The notes: a model not told the origin generated them from the sequence alone. Numbered from the stretch's first letter, positions 1-8,987 are shown. The stretch: 64,000 bases of DNA from Desulfovibrio intestinalis (GCF_014202345.1 NZ_JACHGO010000002.1:355630-419629), one strand, 5' to 3'. Made by a program: numbers and translations.

Positions 1-993
1 CTGGGCTGCGCGGTCTGGCAGGCTGAGTTCTTTCTTGGCGACTACGAGATTTACATCGCCAAGCTGATCTTCATCAACGCTATCCTGGCCCTTTCGCTCA
101 ACCTCATTTACGGATTCACGGGGTTATTTTCCCTTGGGCACGCTGGCTTTATCGCCGTGGGTGCCTATGTTTCGGCTTTATGCATTTTGCCGCCGGAACA
201 GAAGGAAATGATGTGGATTCTTGAGCCGATGATCTGGCCTTTCTCTGAACTGTTCACCCCCTTCTGGGCGTCGGTTTTGGCTGGCGGGGTAGTCGCCACC
301 ATATTTGCCTTTTTCATTGCCGTGCCGGTACTGCGCCTTGGTGATGACTATCTGGGCATTGCGACTCTTGGTTTTGCCGAGATCATCCGGGTGCTCATCG
401 TCAATGCCACGCCAATAACCAACGGCTCTCTGGGCATCAAGGGCATACCTGGTCACGCCACGCTGCTGATTTGTTATGGCTGGATGCTCTTTACCCTCAT
501 TGTGCTCGCCCGGCTGGTATTCAGCAATTACGGCAACGTGCTGCGCTGTATACGCGACAACGAAATCGCGGCCAGCGTTATGGGCATCAATGTGTTCTGG
601 AACAAGGTGCTTTCGTTCTGCATCGGCGCATTTTTTGCCGGGGTGGGCGGAGCCTTGCTGGGCAGCCACCTTTCCACCATTGACCCGAAAATGTTCAACT
701 TCCTGCTGACCTTCAACGTGCTTATGTTTGTGGTCGCTGGCGGTTTGGGGTCACTGACGGGCAGCCTTCTTGGCGCTACTGTCATTACCGTTCTGCTGGA
801 ATGGCTGCGCGCCATCGAGGAACCAATGGACATTTTTGGGCTGTTTGAAATTCCCGGTATTCCCGGCATGCGCATGGTGGTCTTTTCGCTTGTGCTGCTG
901 TCCATCATTCTGTTCCGGCGCGAAGGTATTATGGGCACAAGAGAATTGACCTGGAAGCGAATAGGCGCGTTTTTGAGGAGGCACAAGGCATGA
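1..993 (+). CDS. livM: LivM-type branched-chain amino-acid ABC transporter permease (5' partial)
   Basis: Inner-membrane permease subunit of a high-affinity branched-chain amino-acid (Leu/Ile/Val) ABC importer. The reading frame is open from the first base, so the N-terminus lies outside the window and about 330 residues are seen. The protein is a chain of hydrophobic helices; the NLIYGFTGLFSLGHAGF stretch near base 100 and the GDDYLGIATLGFAEIIR loop are typical of the LivM permease family. Its 3' end overlaps the next gene by four bases (ATGA), and livG and livF follow in the LivM-LivG-LivF order. The partner permease LivH and the binding protein are presumably upstream. Substrate is inferred from family only. 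Confidence 0.9.
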   Translation: MGCAVWQAEFFLGDYEIYIAKLIFINAILALSLNLIYGFTGLFSLGHAGFIAVGAYVSALCILPPEQKEMMWILEPMIWPFSELFTPFWASVLAGGVVATIFAFFIAVPVLRLGDDYLGIATLGFAEIIRVLIVNATPITNGSLGIKGIPGHATLLICYGWMLFTLIVLARLVFSNYGNVLRCIRDNEIAASVMGINVFWNKVLSFCIGAFFAGVGGALLGSHLSTIDPKMFNFLLTFNVLMFVVAGGLGSLTGSLLGATVITVLLEWLRAIEEPMDIFGLFEIPGIPGMRMVVFSLVLLSIILFRREGIMGTRELTWKRIGAFLRRHKA

Positions 994-1811
994 GCGAATT
1001 CATTCTGCCCCGTCCCCCGCATTATGAAGGCGCGCTGCTGGTTGCCAAGGACGTAACCATGCGGTTTGGCGGTGTAACTGCCGTGAGCGAGCTTTCCCTG
1101 GCGTTGCCCAAGGGAAGCATTGCGGGAGTCATCGGCCCCAACGGTGCGGGCAAGACAACTGCCTTCAACGTGTTAAGCGGGTTCTACACGCCTCAGGAAG
1201 GTGAGATCACGCTTGACGGACAGAACATCAAAGGGCTGAAACCCTATGACATCTGCCGGCGCGGCATGGCCCGTACCTTTCAGAATATCCGCCTTTCGCA
1301 GCACATGACCGTGCTTGAAAATATCATGGTAGGCTGTCATGTGCGGCGGCACTGCCCCTGGTGGATGGCTCCCTTGGGATTGCCCGCCTTCTACCGCGAA
1401 GAAGCCGCCATCAAGGAAAAAAGCCGCCTGTTGGCCGAAAGGGTAAATCTTGGCGATCACCTTGATGATCTGGCCAGCAGCCTGCCCTATGGGGCGCAAC
1501 GCCGCCTTGAAATCGCCCGCGCTCTGGCCACCGAACCACGCCTGCTCTTGCTGGACGAGCCCGCTGCGGGCATGAACCCGCAGGAAAGCATTGAGCTCAT
1601 GCACTTCATCGGCCATATCCGTGAAGAATTCGACCTGACCATTCTGCTCATCGAGCACGATATGAAGGTCGTTATGGGTGTATGCCAGTATATATGGGTT
1701 ATGGAATACGGCGCCCTTATTGCGGAAGGCAATCCGGAAGATATCCGAAACAATCCCGTGGTCATCCGCGCCTATCTCGGCGAGGACATGGGTTCGGGCG
1801 GCATGTTTTGA
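990..1811 (+). CDS. livG: LivG branched-chain amino-acid ABC transporter ATPase
   Basis: Cytoplasmic ATPase subunit, 273 residues, that powers the branched-chain amino-acid importer together with LivF. Walker A is GPNGAGKTT near residue 50, the signature region is LPYGAQRRLEIARAL, and Walker B is LLLDEPAAGMN. The extra LivG-type segment between Walker A and the signature (HVRRHCPWW..., residues 115-150) is present. The ATG overlaps the livM stop, and a strong GAGGAGG ribosome site lies inside the end of livM, so translation is probably coupled. The C-terminus YLGEDMGSGGMF fits the family. Confidence 0.93.
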   Translation: MSEFILPRPPHYEGALLVAKDVTMRFGGVTAVSELSLALPKGSIAGVIGPNGAGKTTAFNVLSGFYTPQEGEITLDGQNIKGLKPYDICRRGMARTFQNIRLSQHMTVLENIMVGCHVRRHCPWWMAPLGLPAFYREEAAIKEKSRLLAERVNLGDHLDDLASSLPYGAQRRLEIARALATEPRLLLLDEPAAGMNPQESIELMHFIGHIREEFDLTILLIEHDMKVVMGVCQYIWVMEYGALIAEGNPEDIRNNPVVIRAYLGEDMGSGGMF

Positions 1812-1865
1812 TGTGCGGCCATAATGTTGCCATGATGGCTGGAGAAATAATGGATATGGTGCAGC

Positions 1866-2588
1866 ATGCTTGAAATTCGTGACCTTCATGTGCGCTACGG
1901 CGGCATTCAGGCCGTACAGGGTGTGAGCCTCAAGATACCGCGCGGCAGTATCGTGACGCTCATTGGAGCCAACGGTGCGGGCAAGAGCAGTATCATCCGT
2001 TCCATTGCAGGCCTGAACAAAAACGTTACCGGCGAAATTCTGCTGACCAGACACGAAGGCGAAAGCCCGTCATCGCTTATGGGGCTCAAACCCGAGGATA
2101 TGGTGCGGCGGGGCATTTCGCTTTCGCCCGAAGGGCGGCGCATTCTGCCCCATCTGACGGTGGAAGAAAACCTGATGCTTGGCGCGTATTCCCGCAGTGA
2201 CCGCAAAGAAATCGCCGATGACATAGAGTGGGTTTATTCGCTTTTTCCGCGCCTCAAAGAGCGTAGCTGGCAGAAGGGCGGCACCCTTTCCGGTGGCGAA
2301 CAGCAGATGCTGGCCGTTGGCCGGGCGCTTATGAGCCGTCCTGACCTGCTCATGCTTGATGAGCCGTCGCTGGGCTTGGCTCCGCTGCTGGTGCGTGAGA
2401 TTTTTGAAATCATCCGGCGCATCAATGCTGACGGCAAAACCGTGCTTCTGGTTGAGCAAAACGCCTATGCGGCTCTTTCCGTTGCGCACTATGCCTATAT
2501 TCTGGAAGTGGGACGCGTGGTTCTGGAAGGCCCGGGCAAGCAGTTGCTGGAAGATCCCAAAGTCAAGGACGCGTACCTGGGCGGCTAG
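1866..2588 (+). CDS. livF: LivF branched-chain amino-acid ABC transporter ATPase
   Basis: Second ATPase of the branched-chain amino-acid importer, 240 residues, the usual LivF length. Walker A is GANGAGKSS near residue 37, the signature is LSGGEQQMLAVGRAL, Walker B is LLMLDEPSLGLAP, and the H-loop region reads VLLVEQNAYAAL; this Glu-Gln instead of Glu-His is normal in LivF. It sits 54 bases after livG and a terminator follows, so it closes the operon. The ribosome site is weak; the start was chosen from the family N-terminus MLEIRDLHVRYGG. Confidence 0.93.
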   Translation: MLEIRDLHVRYGGIQAVQGVSLKIPRGSIVTLIGANGAGKSSIIRSIAGLNKNVTGEILLTRHEGESPSSLMGLKPEDMVRRGISLSPEGRRILPHLTVEENLMLGAYSRSDRKEIADDIEWVYSLFPRLKERSWQKGGTLSGGEQQMLAVGRALMSRPDLLMLDEPSLGLAPLLVREIFEIIRRINADGKTVLLVEQNAYAALSVAHYAYILEVGRVVLEGPGKQLLEDPKVKDAYLGG

Positions 2589-2693
2589 ATCGTCGCGTCC
2601 TGGTTGCGGAAAACGCGGGAGCAGGGCAGGGCGTCAAGTTGTGAAGTTGATGCTGGTGAGCTTGCTTCGCAGCGCATTGAGAACTATCATTAT

Positions 2694-2722
2694 AAGCGGG
2701 GCTGAAAGGTCCCGCTTTTTTT
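2694..2722 (+). terminator. Intrinsic terminator after livF
   Basis: A seven-base stem AAGCGGG/CCCGCTT with a ten-base loop is followed directly by a run of T. It ends the liv operon about 105 bases after the livF stop. Confidence 0.75.
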
Positions 2723-2822
2723 ACATCCCTGCAAGGCTTTTCCTTTTGCGGTTCACAGCGAACCGTAAAAATGTGAAAAGCCCGACATCAACAGCGGCCA
2801 AGGCCGCAGCGCAGGAGGATTC

Positions 2823-5453
2823 ATGCGGCGTTTCTTTTCTTTTGTAGTTCTGACCCTGATACTGGCTCTGTCGTCGACAGTTTTGGCGGCCAGCGAAAAG
2901 GTTCAGAATGATGACCGGACTATTACACGGCTGCCCAATGGGCTTACAGTCTATATTATCAAGGATGCACGTTTTCCCCTTGTAGCCACGCGCCTTTACG
3001 TCCGTACTGGTTCAGCCAATGAAAAACCGGAGCAGGCGGGCATAAGTCACCTGCTGGAGCATATGGTTTTCAAAGGCACGGAGCACAGACCCAAGGGCCA
3101 GGTTGCCCGTGATGTGGAAGCCCTTGGCGGCTACCTCAACGCGGCCACCAGTTTTGACAAAACCTGGTACATGACTGATATGCCCGCCGCGCACTGGCGC
3201 ACAGGCATGGATGTGGTAAAGGAAATGGCCTTCCAGCCTTCGCTTGATCCCAAGGAACTGGAATCGGAAAAGGACGTGGTCATCTCCGAACTGGAAGGCG
3301 ATCAGGATTCTCCCATGAGCAGGCTGTTTGAAAGCCTGCAAACGTCTGCCCTGCAGAATACAGTTTACGGGCGGCCCATCATCGGCTTCAAAGACACCAT
3401 ACGCGCTGTTACGGCAGAAGACCTGCGCGCCTATGTGCGTCATTGGTACCAGCCGCAAAATATGCTGCTTCTCGTAGCGGGCGATGTTGAACCACAGGCG
3501 GTTCTGGCCTACAGCCAAAAGCTTTTTGGCGGATTGACCAACAGCGGCGACCTGGCTGAAGCCCAGCCCATAAGTTTGGCTGATGCCTCGGGCGGCCCCC
3601 GCGTTGAAGTCATACACGGCCCCTGGAACAAGGTTTACATGGGCATGGCTTTTCCCGTGCCGGGGCTGCGCGATTTGCGGTCTGTTGACCTTGATATCCT
3701 TTGCTATCTTTTGGGCGGCGACGGCACCTCAGACCTCTATCGCAAGTTCAAGTACGAAAAGCAGATGGTGGACAACATCAGCATGGGCAACATGAGTCTG
3801 GCGCGTGCCGGGCTTGTCTATCTGAGCGCGCAGCTTGATGTGGACAAGGTGGAGCCCTTCTGGCGTGAACTGACCAAGGATATGGCCGCGCTCAAGGCAG
3901 GGCAGTTCAAACCCGAAGCCATCGCTCGTGCCCGGTTCAACCTTGAAGACAATATGGACCGCGCTGGCGAAACGCTCAACGGGCTGGCCTCCTGGCTTGG
4001 CACTGTGCAGTTTGAGCTGGGCGGCGAGCAGGCTGAAATGAACCTGCGTTTTGCCCAGCGTAATGTGGACACTGCGCAATTGGCGCAGGCTCTGGAACAA
4101 TGGATTAACCCCCGTCAGGCGCGCGTGCGCGTTCTGGCTCCCGAAGGGGCCAAGTTGCCTGATCTGGAAGCCATACTGCAACAGAACTGGCCCGGCTTGG
4201 ATGGCGACCATGCGCAGAAGGCCCGCGCCATGAAAGCGGGTGAGCGCGAAGTTCTGCAACTGGGCGCTGGGCGTACCCTCATTCTTTTGCCAGACGCCAC
4301 TATTCCGTATGTGGCTATAGATATGATGCTGCCCGGCGGCAATGCCATGCTCAAACCTGCTCAACAGGGGCTTGCCGGTCTGACAGCCCGTGCCCTCACC
4401 ACAGGCAGCGGCAAACTGGATGCTCAGGCAATGGAGCGCTTTTTTGCAGACAGGGCGGCGGCCATTGACGCCAGCGCCGGGCTGCAAAGCTTTGCCCTGT
4501 CCATCACTGGCCCGGCTCGTTTCAACGCCGATTATTTTTCAATGCTGACTGAAGTGTTGCGCAGTCCGCGCTTTGAAGAAAAGGAAATACGCCGTGAGGC
4601 AGACAGCATGAAGGCCGCTATCCGGCAGCGTGCGGACAGGCCTACGTCTTTCCTTTTCTCACGCCTTAACGGGCTTCTTTTCCCCGGCGGGCAACCCTAC
4701 GGGTACGACGGGCTAGGCAGCGTGGAAACGCTGGACCGCCTTACCAATAAGGACGTTCGTGCGTTCTGGCAGGAACAGATGGGGCAGCCGTGGGTGCTTT
4801 CCGTGGCTGGTGATTTTGACCGTGAAGCTGTGGTGGCCTTTGCCCGCTCCCTGCCCGCACCCAAAACAGATATTCCCGCGCCCGGCGCTCCCACCTGGGG
4901 GCAAGACAAAAAGCTCGACCTTCACTTGCCCGGCAGAAACCAGGCCCATGTGCTTCAGGTCTTCAAAGCTGTGCCCGCCACCCATGCGGATGCTCCGGCC
5001 CTCATGCTGCTTCAGTCTGTGCTTTCAGGGCAGAGCGGTCTGCTATTCAGCCAGATGCGTGATGTGGAAGGGCTTGGCTATACTGTAACGGCCTTTTACC
5101 GCAGTATGCCCGAGGCTGGCATGATGGCCTTCTATATTGGCACCACGCCGGATAAGGTCGAGCAGGCCCAGAAGGGTTTTGCCAAAATTATTGGTGACAT
5201 CATGACAAAGCCTTTGCCCGTGCCTCTTCTGGAAGCCGGGGCCAACCGCCTGCTTGGCGCATACTACCGTGACAGGCAGAGCCTTGGATCACGCGCCGCA
5301 GACGCCGCCAGCGACGCCTTGCTGGGACGCCCCTTCGACTTTGAGCGCCAGCTCATCGAAAAGGCTGCGAAACTGACCCCGGCTCAGGTTCTGGAAGTCG
5401 CCAAGAAGTATCTGGGCGAGGCCAATGCCTATGACTTGATACTGCTGCCGTAG
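2823..5453 (+). CDS. Exported M16 family zinc metallopeptidase, two tandem M16 units
   Basis: Pitrilysin-type (M16) zinc peptidase of 876 residues. A Sec signal peptide (MRRFF then a hydrophobic core, cleavage after VLA near residue 22) predicts export to the periplasm. The first M16 domain carries the inverted zinc motif HLLEH (in GISHLLEHMVFKGTEH, about residues 77-81) with downstream glutamates in the SEKDVVISELEGD helix. The second half (from about residue 470) is a typical inactive M16 domain, with M16C-like HVLQVFK and SGLLFSQMRD segments. A strong GGAGG ribosome site precedes the ATG. It stands alone between two terminators. The substrate is not evident; family members degrade peptides or process exported proteins. 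Confidence 0.88.
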   Translation: MRRFFSFVVLTLILALSSTVLAASEKVQNDDRTITRLPNGLTVYIIKDARFPLVATRLYVRTGSANEKPEQAGISHLLEHMVFKGTEHRPKGQVARDVEALGGYLNAATSFDKTWYMTDMPAAHWRTGMDVVKEMAFQPSLDPKELESEKDVVISELEGDQDSPMSRLFESLQTSALQNTVYGRPIIGFKDTIRAVTAEDLRAYVRHWYQPQNMLLLVAGDVEPQAVLAYSQKLFGGLTNSGDLAEAQPISLADASGGPRVEVIHGPWNKVYMGMAFPVPGLRDLRSVDLDILCYLLGGDGTSDLYRKFKYEKQMVDNISMGNMSLARAGLVYLSAQLDVDKVEPFWRELTKDMAALKAGQFKPEAIARARFNLEDNMDRAGETLNGLASWLGTVQFELGGEQAEMNLRFAQRNVDTAQLAQALEQWINPRQARVRVLAPEGAKLPDLEAILQQNWPGLDGDHAQKARAMKAGEREVLQLGAGRTLILLPDATIPYVAIDMMLPGGNAMLKPAQQGLAGLTARALTTGSGKLDAQAMERFFADRAAAIDASAGLQSFALSITGPARFNADYFSMLTEVLRSPRFEEKEIRREADSMKAAIRQRADRPTSFLFSRLNGLLFPGGQPYGYDGLGSVETLDRLTNKDVRAFWQEQMGQPWVLSVAGDFDREAVVAFARSLPAPKTDIPAPGAPTWGQDKKLDLHLPGRNQAHVLQVFKAVPATHADAPALMLLQSVLSGQSGLLFSQMRDVEGLGYTVTAFYRSMPEAGMMAFYIGTTPDKVEQAQKGFAKIIGDIMTKPLPVPLLEAGANRLLGAYYRDRQSLGSRAADAASDALLGRPFDFERQLIEKAAKLTPAQVLEVAKKYLGEANAYDLILLP

Positions 5454-5489
5454 TATATTCAGCAGTACATTAGTACATTTTGAACGGGA

Positions 5490-5519
5490 GATCCCCCGGC
5501 AAGCGCCGGGGGATCTTTG
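5490..5519 (+). terminator. Intrinsic terminator after the M16 peptidase gene
   Basis: Perfect 11-base stem GATCCCCCGGC/GCCGGGGGATC with loop AAGC, then TTTGC. It lies 37 bases after the stop codon. Confidence 0.7.
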
Positions 5520-6066
5520 CGTGCTGGGTGGAGGAATGGGGTTAGCGGCCAGGCGCGCTCAACCGATCCCCTCACAATGCGGTGGAGCTGATTGCCCCTC
5601 CCTGTGCACGGCATGGCGGAGAACGACAGCATTGGGCAGGCAAAAGAGCACATATTTTTTGTTAATAAACTAAGCCTGCTAGCTGCTGTTTAGGCACTGG
5701 AGAAGCGGTTTATCTTGCTTGTCAGGAATATTTATTGAAAAAAATGCACCTCGGAAAAGTGGCAGTTAGTGCGGTTTTCCGGCGCTCACATCCGCAAATC
5801 CGCATTTCCCAAGGGCTTGATCAACCTTGAAATCCTCTGCCCAGTACGCTAGATTGCACTCTGCACCTAGGGAGTCACCAGCCAACCATAACAGGCTGCG
5901 GAACTTTCAATGGCGGTTCCGGCAGATGCATCTTGGGCAGAGTACGGCTCGTGTCCATCGCTTTTTTGCGGTCTTTTTTCGGCCTAAGAAAGGCTTTATA
6001 ATAAATTTTCTCAATATAAACTGAACTGTTCCTACGAAGCTAGGAAGCCTTTTTTGCCTACCCCGA
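5520..6066. other. Long non-coding interval upstream of the nrd leader
   Basis: No convincing gene was found. The short open frames here lack ribosome sites and family signatures. The stretch is AT-richer than its surroundings toward the right end, with T-runs near 5966-5980 and 6050. It may hold the remains of a lost gene or an unrecognised RNA; no tRNA-like T-arm was seen. Confidence 0.4.
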
Positions 6067-6095
6067 TTGACACGGTGCAGTTCTTTTGAGATTTT
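6067..6095 (+). promoter_or_regulatory. Candidate sigma-70 promoter for the nrdD transcript
   Basis: A perfect -35 box TTGACA at 6067-6072 is followed by a 17-base spacer and a poor -10 box GATTTT at 6090-6095. It would start RNA near 6102, just at the beginning of the riboswitch, which supports the assignment. Confidence 0.4.
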
Positions 6096-6104
6096 CTAGA
6101 CATT

Positions 6105-6256
6105 GAAAGCGCCCTTTTGGGGCTTAATAGAGAATCCCGTGAAAAACGGGAGCGGACCCGCCGCCGTAAGTCGGATAAATGCCACCTTTTTACATGTGCC
6201 ACTGGGCTGACAGCCTGGGAAGGCCAAAAGATGGTCGACAAGCCGGAAGACCTGCT
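6105..6256 (+). promoter_or_regulatory. Cobalamin (B12) riboswitch upstream of nrdD
   Basis: The conserved blocks of the cobalamin riboswitch appear in order. A GAATCCCGTG...ACGGGAGCGG hairpin lies near 6131-6156 and is followed by CCCGCCGCCGTAAG. GCCACTG is at 6198-6204, the B12-box-type CCTGGGAAGGCC at 6214-6225, and the closing GCCGGAAGACCTGC at 6242-6255. In known cases this RNA binds adenosylcobalamin and switches off the downstream gene. Here it precedes class III ribonucleotide reductase, so the expected logic is repression when B12, and hence a B12-dependent class II enzyme encoded elsewhere, is available. That class II enzyme is not in the window. Confidence 0.85.
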
Positions 6257-6421
6257 TTCAAACATAATCAACGGCTGCCAGGTATATTCCTGAGCAGACT
6301 CAGTATGGGTTGTCGGTACGGGGCCTTTGCCGACCAGTCCATTGCCGGGGAGCTACCTGCTCCCGACTACAGGCATGTCTTTGGGTTACAACCATCGCCC
6401 CATATAGGTCATCGGTGTTTT

Positions 6422-6444
6422 GTTCGTTCGGGTTCCGAACGAAC
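6422..6444 (+). promoter_or_regulatory. Hairpin in the nrdD leader, possible expression platform
   Basis: Perfect ten-base stem GTTCGTTCGG/CCGAACGAAC with a three-base loop, 24 bases before the GGGAG ribosome site of nrdD. The tail CTTTGTTCAC is only moderately T-rich, so it could be a weak terminator, a pause or a translation-control stem. About 165 bases of structured leader separate it from the riboswitch. Confidence 0.5.
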
Positions 6445-6481
6445 CTTTGTTCACAGTTGTTACGTTTGGGAGTTTTTCTCC

Positions 6482-8737
6482 ATGCCCGCCAGCATTACCA
6501 AGCGCGATGGCACGGCAGTGCCTTTTGATTCTGTCAAGATCCTCAACGCCATTACCAAGGCCAATCAGGCCGTTGGTGGTGAGGATATGTCCCCTACCGA
6601 TCTTTTATTTGTAACGGAAAAAGTCTGCAAAAAACTGGACGCACGCGAGCTGAAGCACGTTGAAGAAATTCAGGACTTGGTTGAAGAAACACTGATTCAG
6701 TACGACTACGCCAAGACTGCCAAAGCTTATATTCTGTACCGCGCCGAGCATACGAAGATCCGCAATGCGGAATCGTATCTCATGGATATTTATAAAAAGC
6801 TTACGTATTCCCCGGCCATTCACGAAGATATCAAGCGTGAAAATGCCAATATTGACGGTGATACGGCCATGGGCACCATGCTCAAGTATGGCTCCGAAGG
6901 CTCCAAGTACTTTATCGACAACTATATTTTGCCCAAGGATGCTTCGTCAGCACATATCAATGGCGATATCCACATTCATGACAAAGATTTCTATATGCTC
7001 ACGGAAACGTGCTGCCAGATAGATCTTATCCCATTGTTCAAAAACGGATTTTCCACCGGGCACGGCTATCTGCGTGAACCCAACGCCATTGAAAGCTATT
7101 CGGCTCTTGCCTGCATAGCCATTCAGGCCAACCAGAATGAAATGCACGGTGGGCAGAGTGTGCCGCACTTTGATTTCGCTATGGCCGAAGGCGTTATCAA
7201 GACGTACCGTAAGGAATACGAAAGGGCTTTTACGGCCTTTGTGCGCATTGCCATGCATCTCGAAGCTACGGAAGCTGCTGCCTTTACTGAAAAGTTGCTG
7301 GCAAGTGTCGACCTGTGCCCGCGCCTTGGCAATATGGAAGAATTTGGCCGTAAATTGAACGAGGTCATGCCTGCGGAGCAGAAGAGCATGGCAGTAGAAG
7401 CCCATGCCTATGCCGCCGAAGAAGCCCTGAAGTACACCGAGCGCCGCTCTTATCAGGCTATGGAAGCTTTTATCCACAACCTGAACACAATGAACTCACG
7501 CGCCGGGGCTCAGGTTCCTTTCAGTTCCATCAACTATGGTACTGACACCTCCGCCGAAGGCCGCATGGTGACCAAAAATCTGCTCAAGGCCACCAAGGCT
7601 GGTCTTGGCAATGGGGAAACATCCATTTTCCCCGTGCAGATTTTCAAGGTGAAGTCCGGGGTTAACTACAATAAAGAAGACCCCAACTACGACCTCTTCC
7701 TCTTGGCCATTGAAGTTTCAGCCATGCGGCTGTTCCCCAACTTCAGCTTTCTGGATGCTCCCTTTAACCTTCAGTACTACAAGCCGGGCGACTACAACTC
7801 CGAAGTCGCCTATATGGGCTGCCGCACGCGCGTTCTCGGCAACGTGTACGACAAGGACAGGCAGGTTACCTGCGGGCGCGGCAACCTGAGCTTCACTTCG
7901 GTGAACCTTCCGCGGCTGGGGCTTGAAGCCAAGGGCGACGTAAAAAAGTTCTTTGCCCTGCTGGATGACAGGATCGACCTGGTATTTCGTCAGCTCATGC
8001 ACCGGCTCAAGGTGCAGAGCACCAAGAAGGTGCGTAACTATCCCTTCCTGATGGGTGAAGGGATCTGGCTTGACTCTGAAAAGCTGGGTTGGGACGACTG
8101 CATTGAAGAAGTGTTGAAGCACGGCACGCTCAGTATGGGCTTTATCGGCCTGGCTGAAGCGCTCATATCGCTGCTTGGCAAGCACCACGGCGAAAGCGAA
8201 GAGTCTCAGAAGCTCGGTCTTGAGATCATCAATCATATGCGCAAGCGCTGCGATGATGAATCGGAAAGTACCGGACTCAACTTCTCGCTCATTGCTACCC
8301 CTGCGGAAAGCCTCAGCGGTCGCTTTGTTACGCTGGACAAGGCCAAGTTTGGCAACATTCCCGGTGTTACAGACAAGGATTACTACACAAACTCCTTCCA
8401 TGTACCCGTGTACTGCCACATCAAGGCCTTCAGAAAAATTGAGATCGAAGCCCCTTACCATGCCATGACCAACGCCGGCCACATTACCTATGTGGAACTG
8501 GATGGCGACACGTGCAAGAATCCGGAGGCTTTTGAAAGCATTATCCGCTTCATGCACGACAATGGCGTTGGGTATGGTTCGGTCAACCACCCGCTTGATC
8601 GTGATCCTTTGTGCGGCTATGTGGGCGTAATCAACGGTTGTTGCCCACGTTGCGGACGCAAGGAAGGCGAAGGCATCAGCCCCGAACTTCTTGACGAACT
8701 GCGCAAAAAGTATCCGCACATTCCCAAGTGGAGCTAA
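6482..8737 (+). CDS. nrdD: Class III anaerobic ribonucleotide reductase, large catalytic part lacking the glycyl-radical segment
   Basis: Catalytic subunit of anaerobic ribonucleoside-triphosphate reductase, which makes dNTPs without oxygen; 751 residues. An N-terminal ATP-cone (ITKRDGTAVPFDSVKI, residues 4-90) gives allosteric control. The barrel shows NTMNSRAGAQVPFSSINYG, GNGETSIFPVQIFKV and MGCRTRVLGN. The C-terminus is a zinc-ribbon-like segment with C711, C720/C721 and C724, then a charged tail ending KWS. The usual final GYL glycyl-radical motif is absent; it is encoded by the next small gene. The ATG at 6482 has GGGAG nine bases upstream. An in-frame upstream start at 6179 would run through the riboswitch and was rejected. 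Confidence 0.93.
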   Translation: MPASITKRDGTAVPFDSVKILNAITKANQAVGGEDMSPTDLLFVTEKVCKKLDARELKHVEEIQDLVEETLIQYDYAKTAKAYILYRAEHTKIRNAESYLMDIYKKLTYSPAIHEDIKRENANIDGDTAMGTMLKYGSEGSKYFIDNYILPKDASSAHINGDIHIHDKDFYMLTETCCQIDLIPLFKNGFSTGHGYLREPNAIESYSALACIAIQANQNEMHGGQSVPHFDFAMAEGVIKTYRKEYERAFTAFVRIAMHLEATEAAAFTEKLLASVDLCPRLGNMEEFGRKLNEVMPAEQKSMAVEAHAYAAEEALKYTERRSYQAMEAFIHNLNTMNSRAGAQVPFSSINYGTDTSAEGRMVTKNLLKATKAGLGNGETSIFPVQIFKVKSGVNYNKEDPNYDLFLLAIEVSAMRLFPNFSFLDAPFNLQYYKPGDYNSEVAYMGCRTRVLGNVYDKDRQVTCGRGNLSFTSVNLPRLGLEAKGDVKKFFALLDDRIDLVFRQLMHRLKVQSTKKVRNYPFLMGEGIWLDSEKLGWDDCIEEVLKHGTLSMGFIGLAEALISLLGKHHGESEESQKLGLEIINHMRKRCDDESESTGLNFSLIATPAESLSGRFVTLDKAKFGNIPGVTDKDYYTNSFHVPVYCHIKAFRKIEIEAPYHAMTNAGHITYVELDGDTCKNPEAFESIIRFMHDNGVGYGSVNHPLDRDPLCGYVGVINGCCPRCGRKEGEGISPELLDELRKKYPHIPKWS

Positions 8738-8756
8738 GTTTATTTGCTGTTACGGC

Positions 8757-8772
8757 GGCCGCTTCGGCGGCC
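8757..8772 (+). other. UUCG-tetraloop hairpin between the two reductase gene parts
   Basis: Six-base stem GGCCGC/GCGGCC closed by a C(TTCG)G loop, one of the most stable RNA tetraloops. It lies between the nrdD stop and the ribosome site of the small gene. There is no T-run, so it more likely protects or separates mRNA segments than terminates. Confidence 0.55.
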
Positions 8773-8816
8773 TGCCCTGAACCTAATACTTATTTTTAAG
8801 CTCAAGGAGAAAGTCT

Positions 8817-8987
8817 ATGTTGATGAAGTCGCGTTTGTTTGATGAAGTGAAGCCCGCGCAGAAACTGGTGGGACAGGGCATGACTTTTGAGCGCACCCGC
8901 CGCATCACCGGTTACCTTGTGGGCACGCTGGACCGCTTCAACAACGCCAAGCGCGCCGAGGAACGCGACCGGGTAAAGCATGCCTGA
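8817..8987 (+). CDS. Stand-alone glycyl-radical subunit of class III ribonucleotide reductase (split NrdD C-terminus)
   Basis: A 56-residue protein whose second half, RRITGYLVGTLDRFNNAKR followed by AEERDRV, matches the C-terminal glycyl-radical loop that normally ends full-length NrdD. The radical residue would be Gly32 in RITGYL. In the family this glycine is oxidised by the NrdG activase and then generates the active-site thiyl radical. The gene has its own strong AAGGAG site eight bases before the ATG and lies 79 bases after the nrdD stop. It overlaps nrdG by eight bases. The clean start, ribosome site and intact motif argue for a functional separate subunit rather than a frameshift. It is comparable in idea to GrcA/YfiD of pyruvate formate-lyase, but the sequence is NrdD-type. 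Confidence 0.85.
   Translation: MLMKSRLFDEVKPAQKLVGQGMTFERTRRITGYLVGTLDRFNNAKRAEERDRVKHA

Noticed and set aside
5827..6024. 65-codon open frame in the long non-coding interval
   Set aside because: No ribosome site, no motif, biased composition; it ends in an AT-rich stretch.
6179..6481. In-frame N-terminal extension of nrdD starting within the riboswitch
   Set aside because: It reads through conserved aptamer elements, has no ribosome site and matches no NrdD N-terminus; the ATG at 6482 with GGGAG fits.
8737..8817. Frameshift or sequencing error separating NrdD from its radical motif
   Set aside because: The second part has its own strong ribosome site and Met start after a 79-base non-coding gap with a hairpin, and NrdD ends in an extra tail; a single base error would not produce this.
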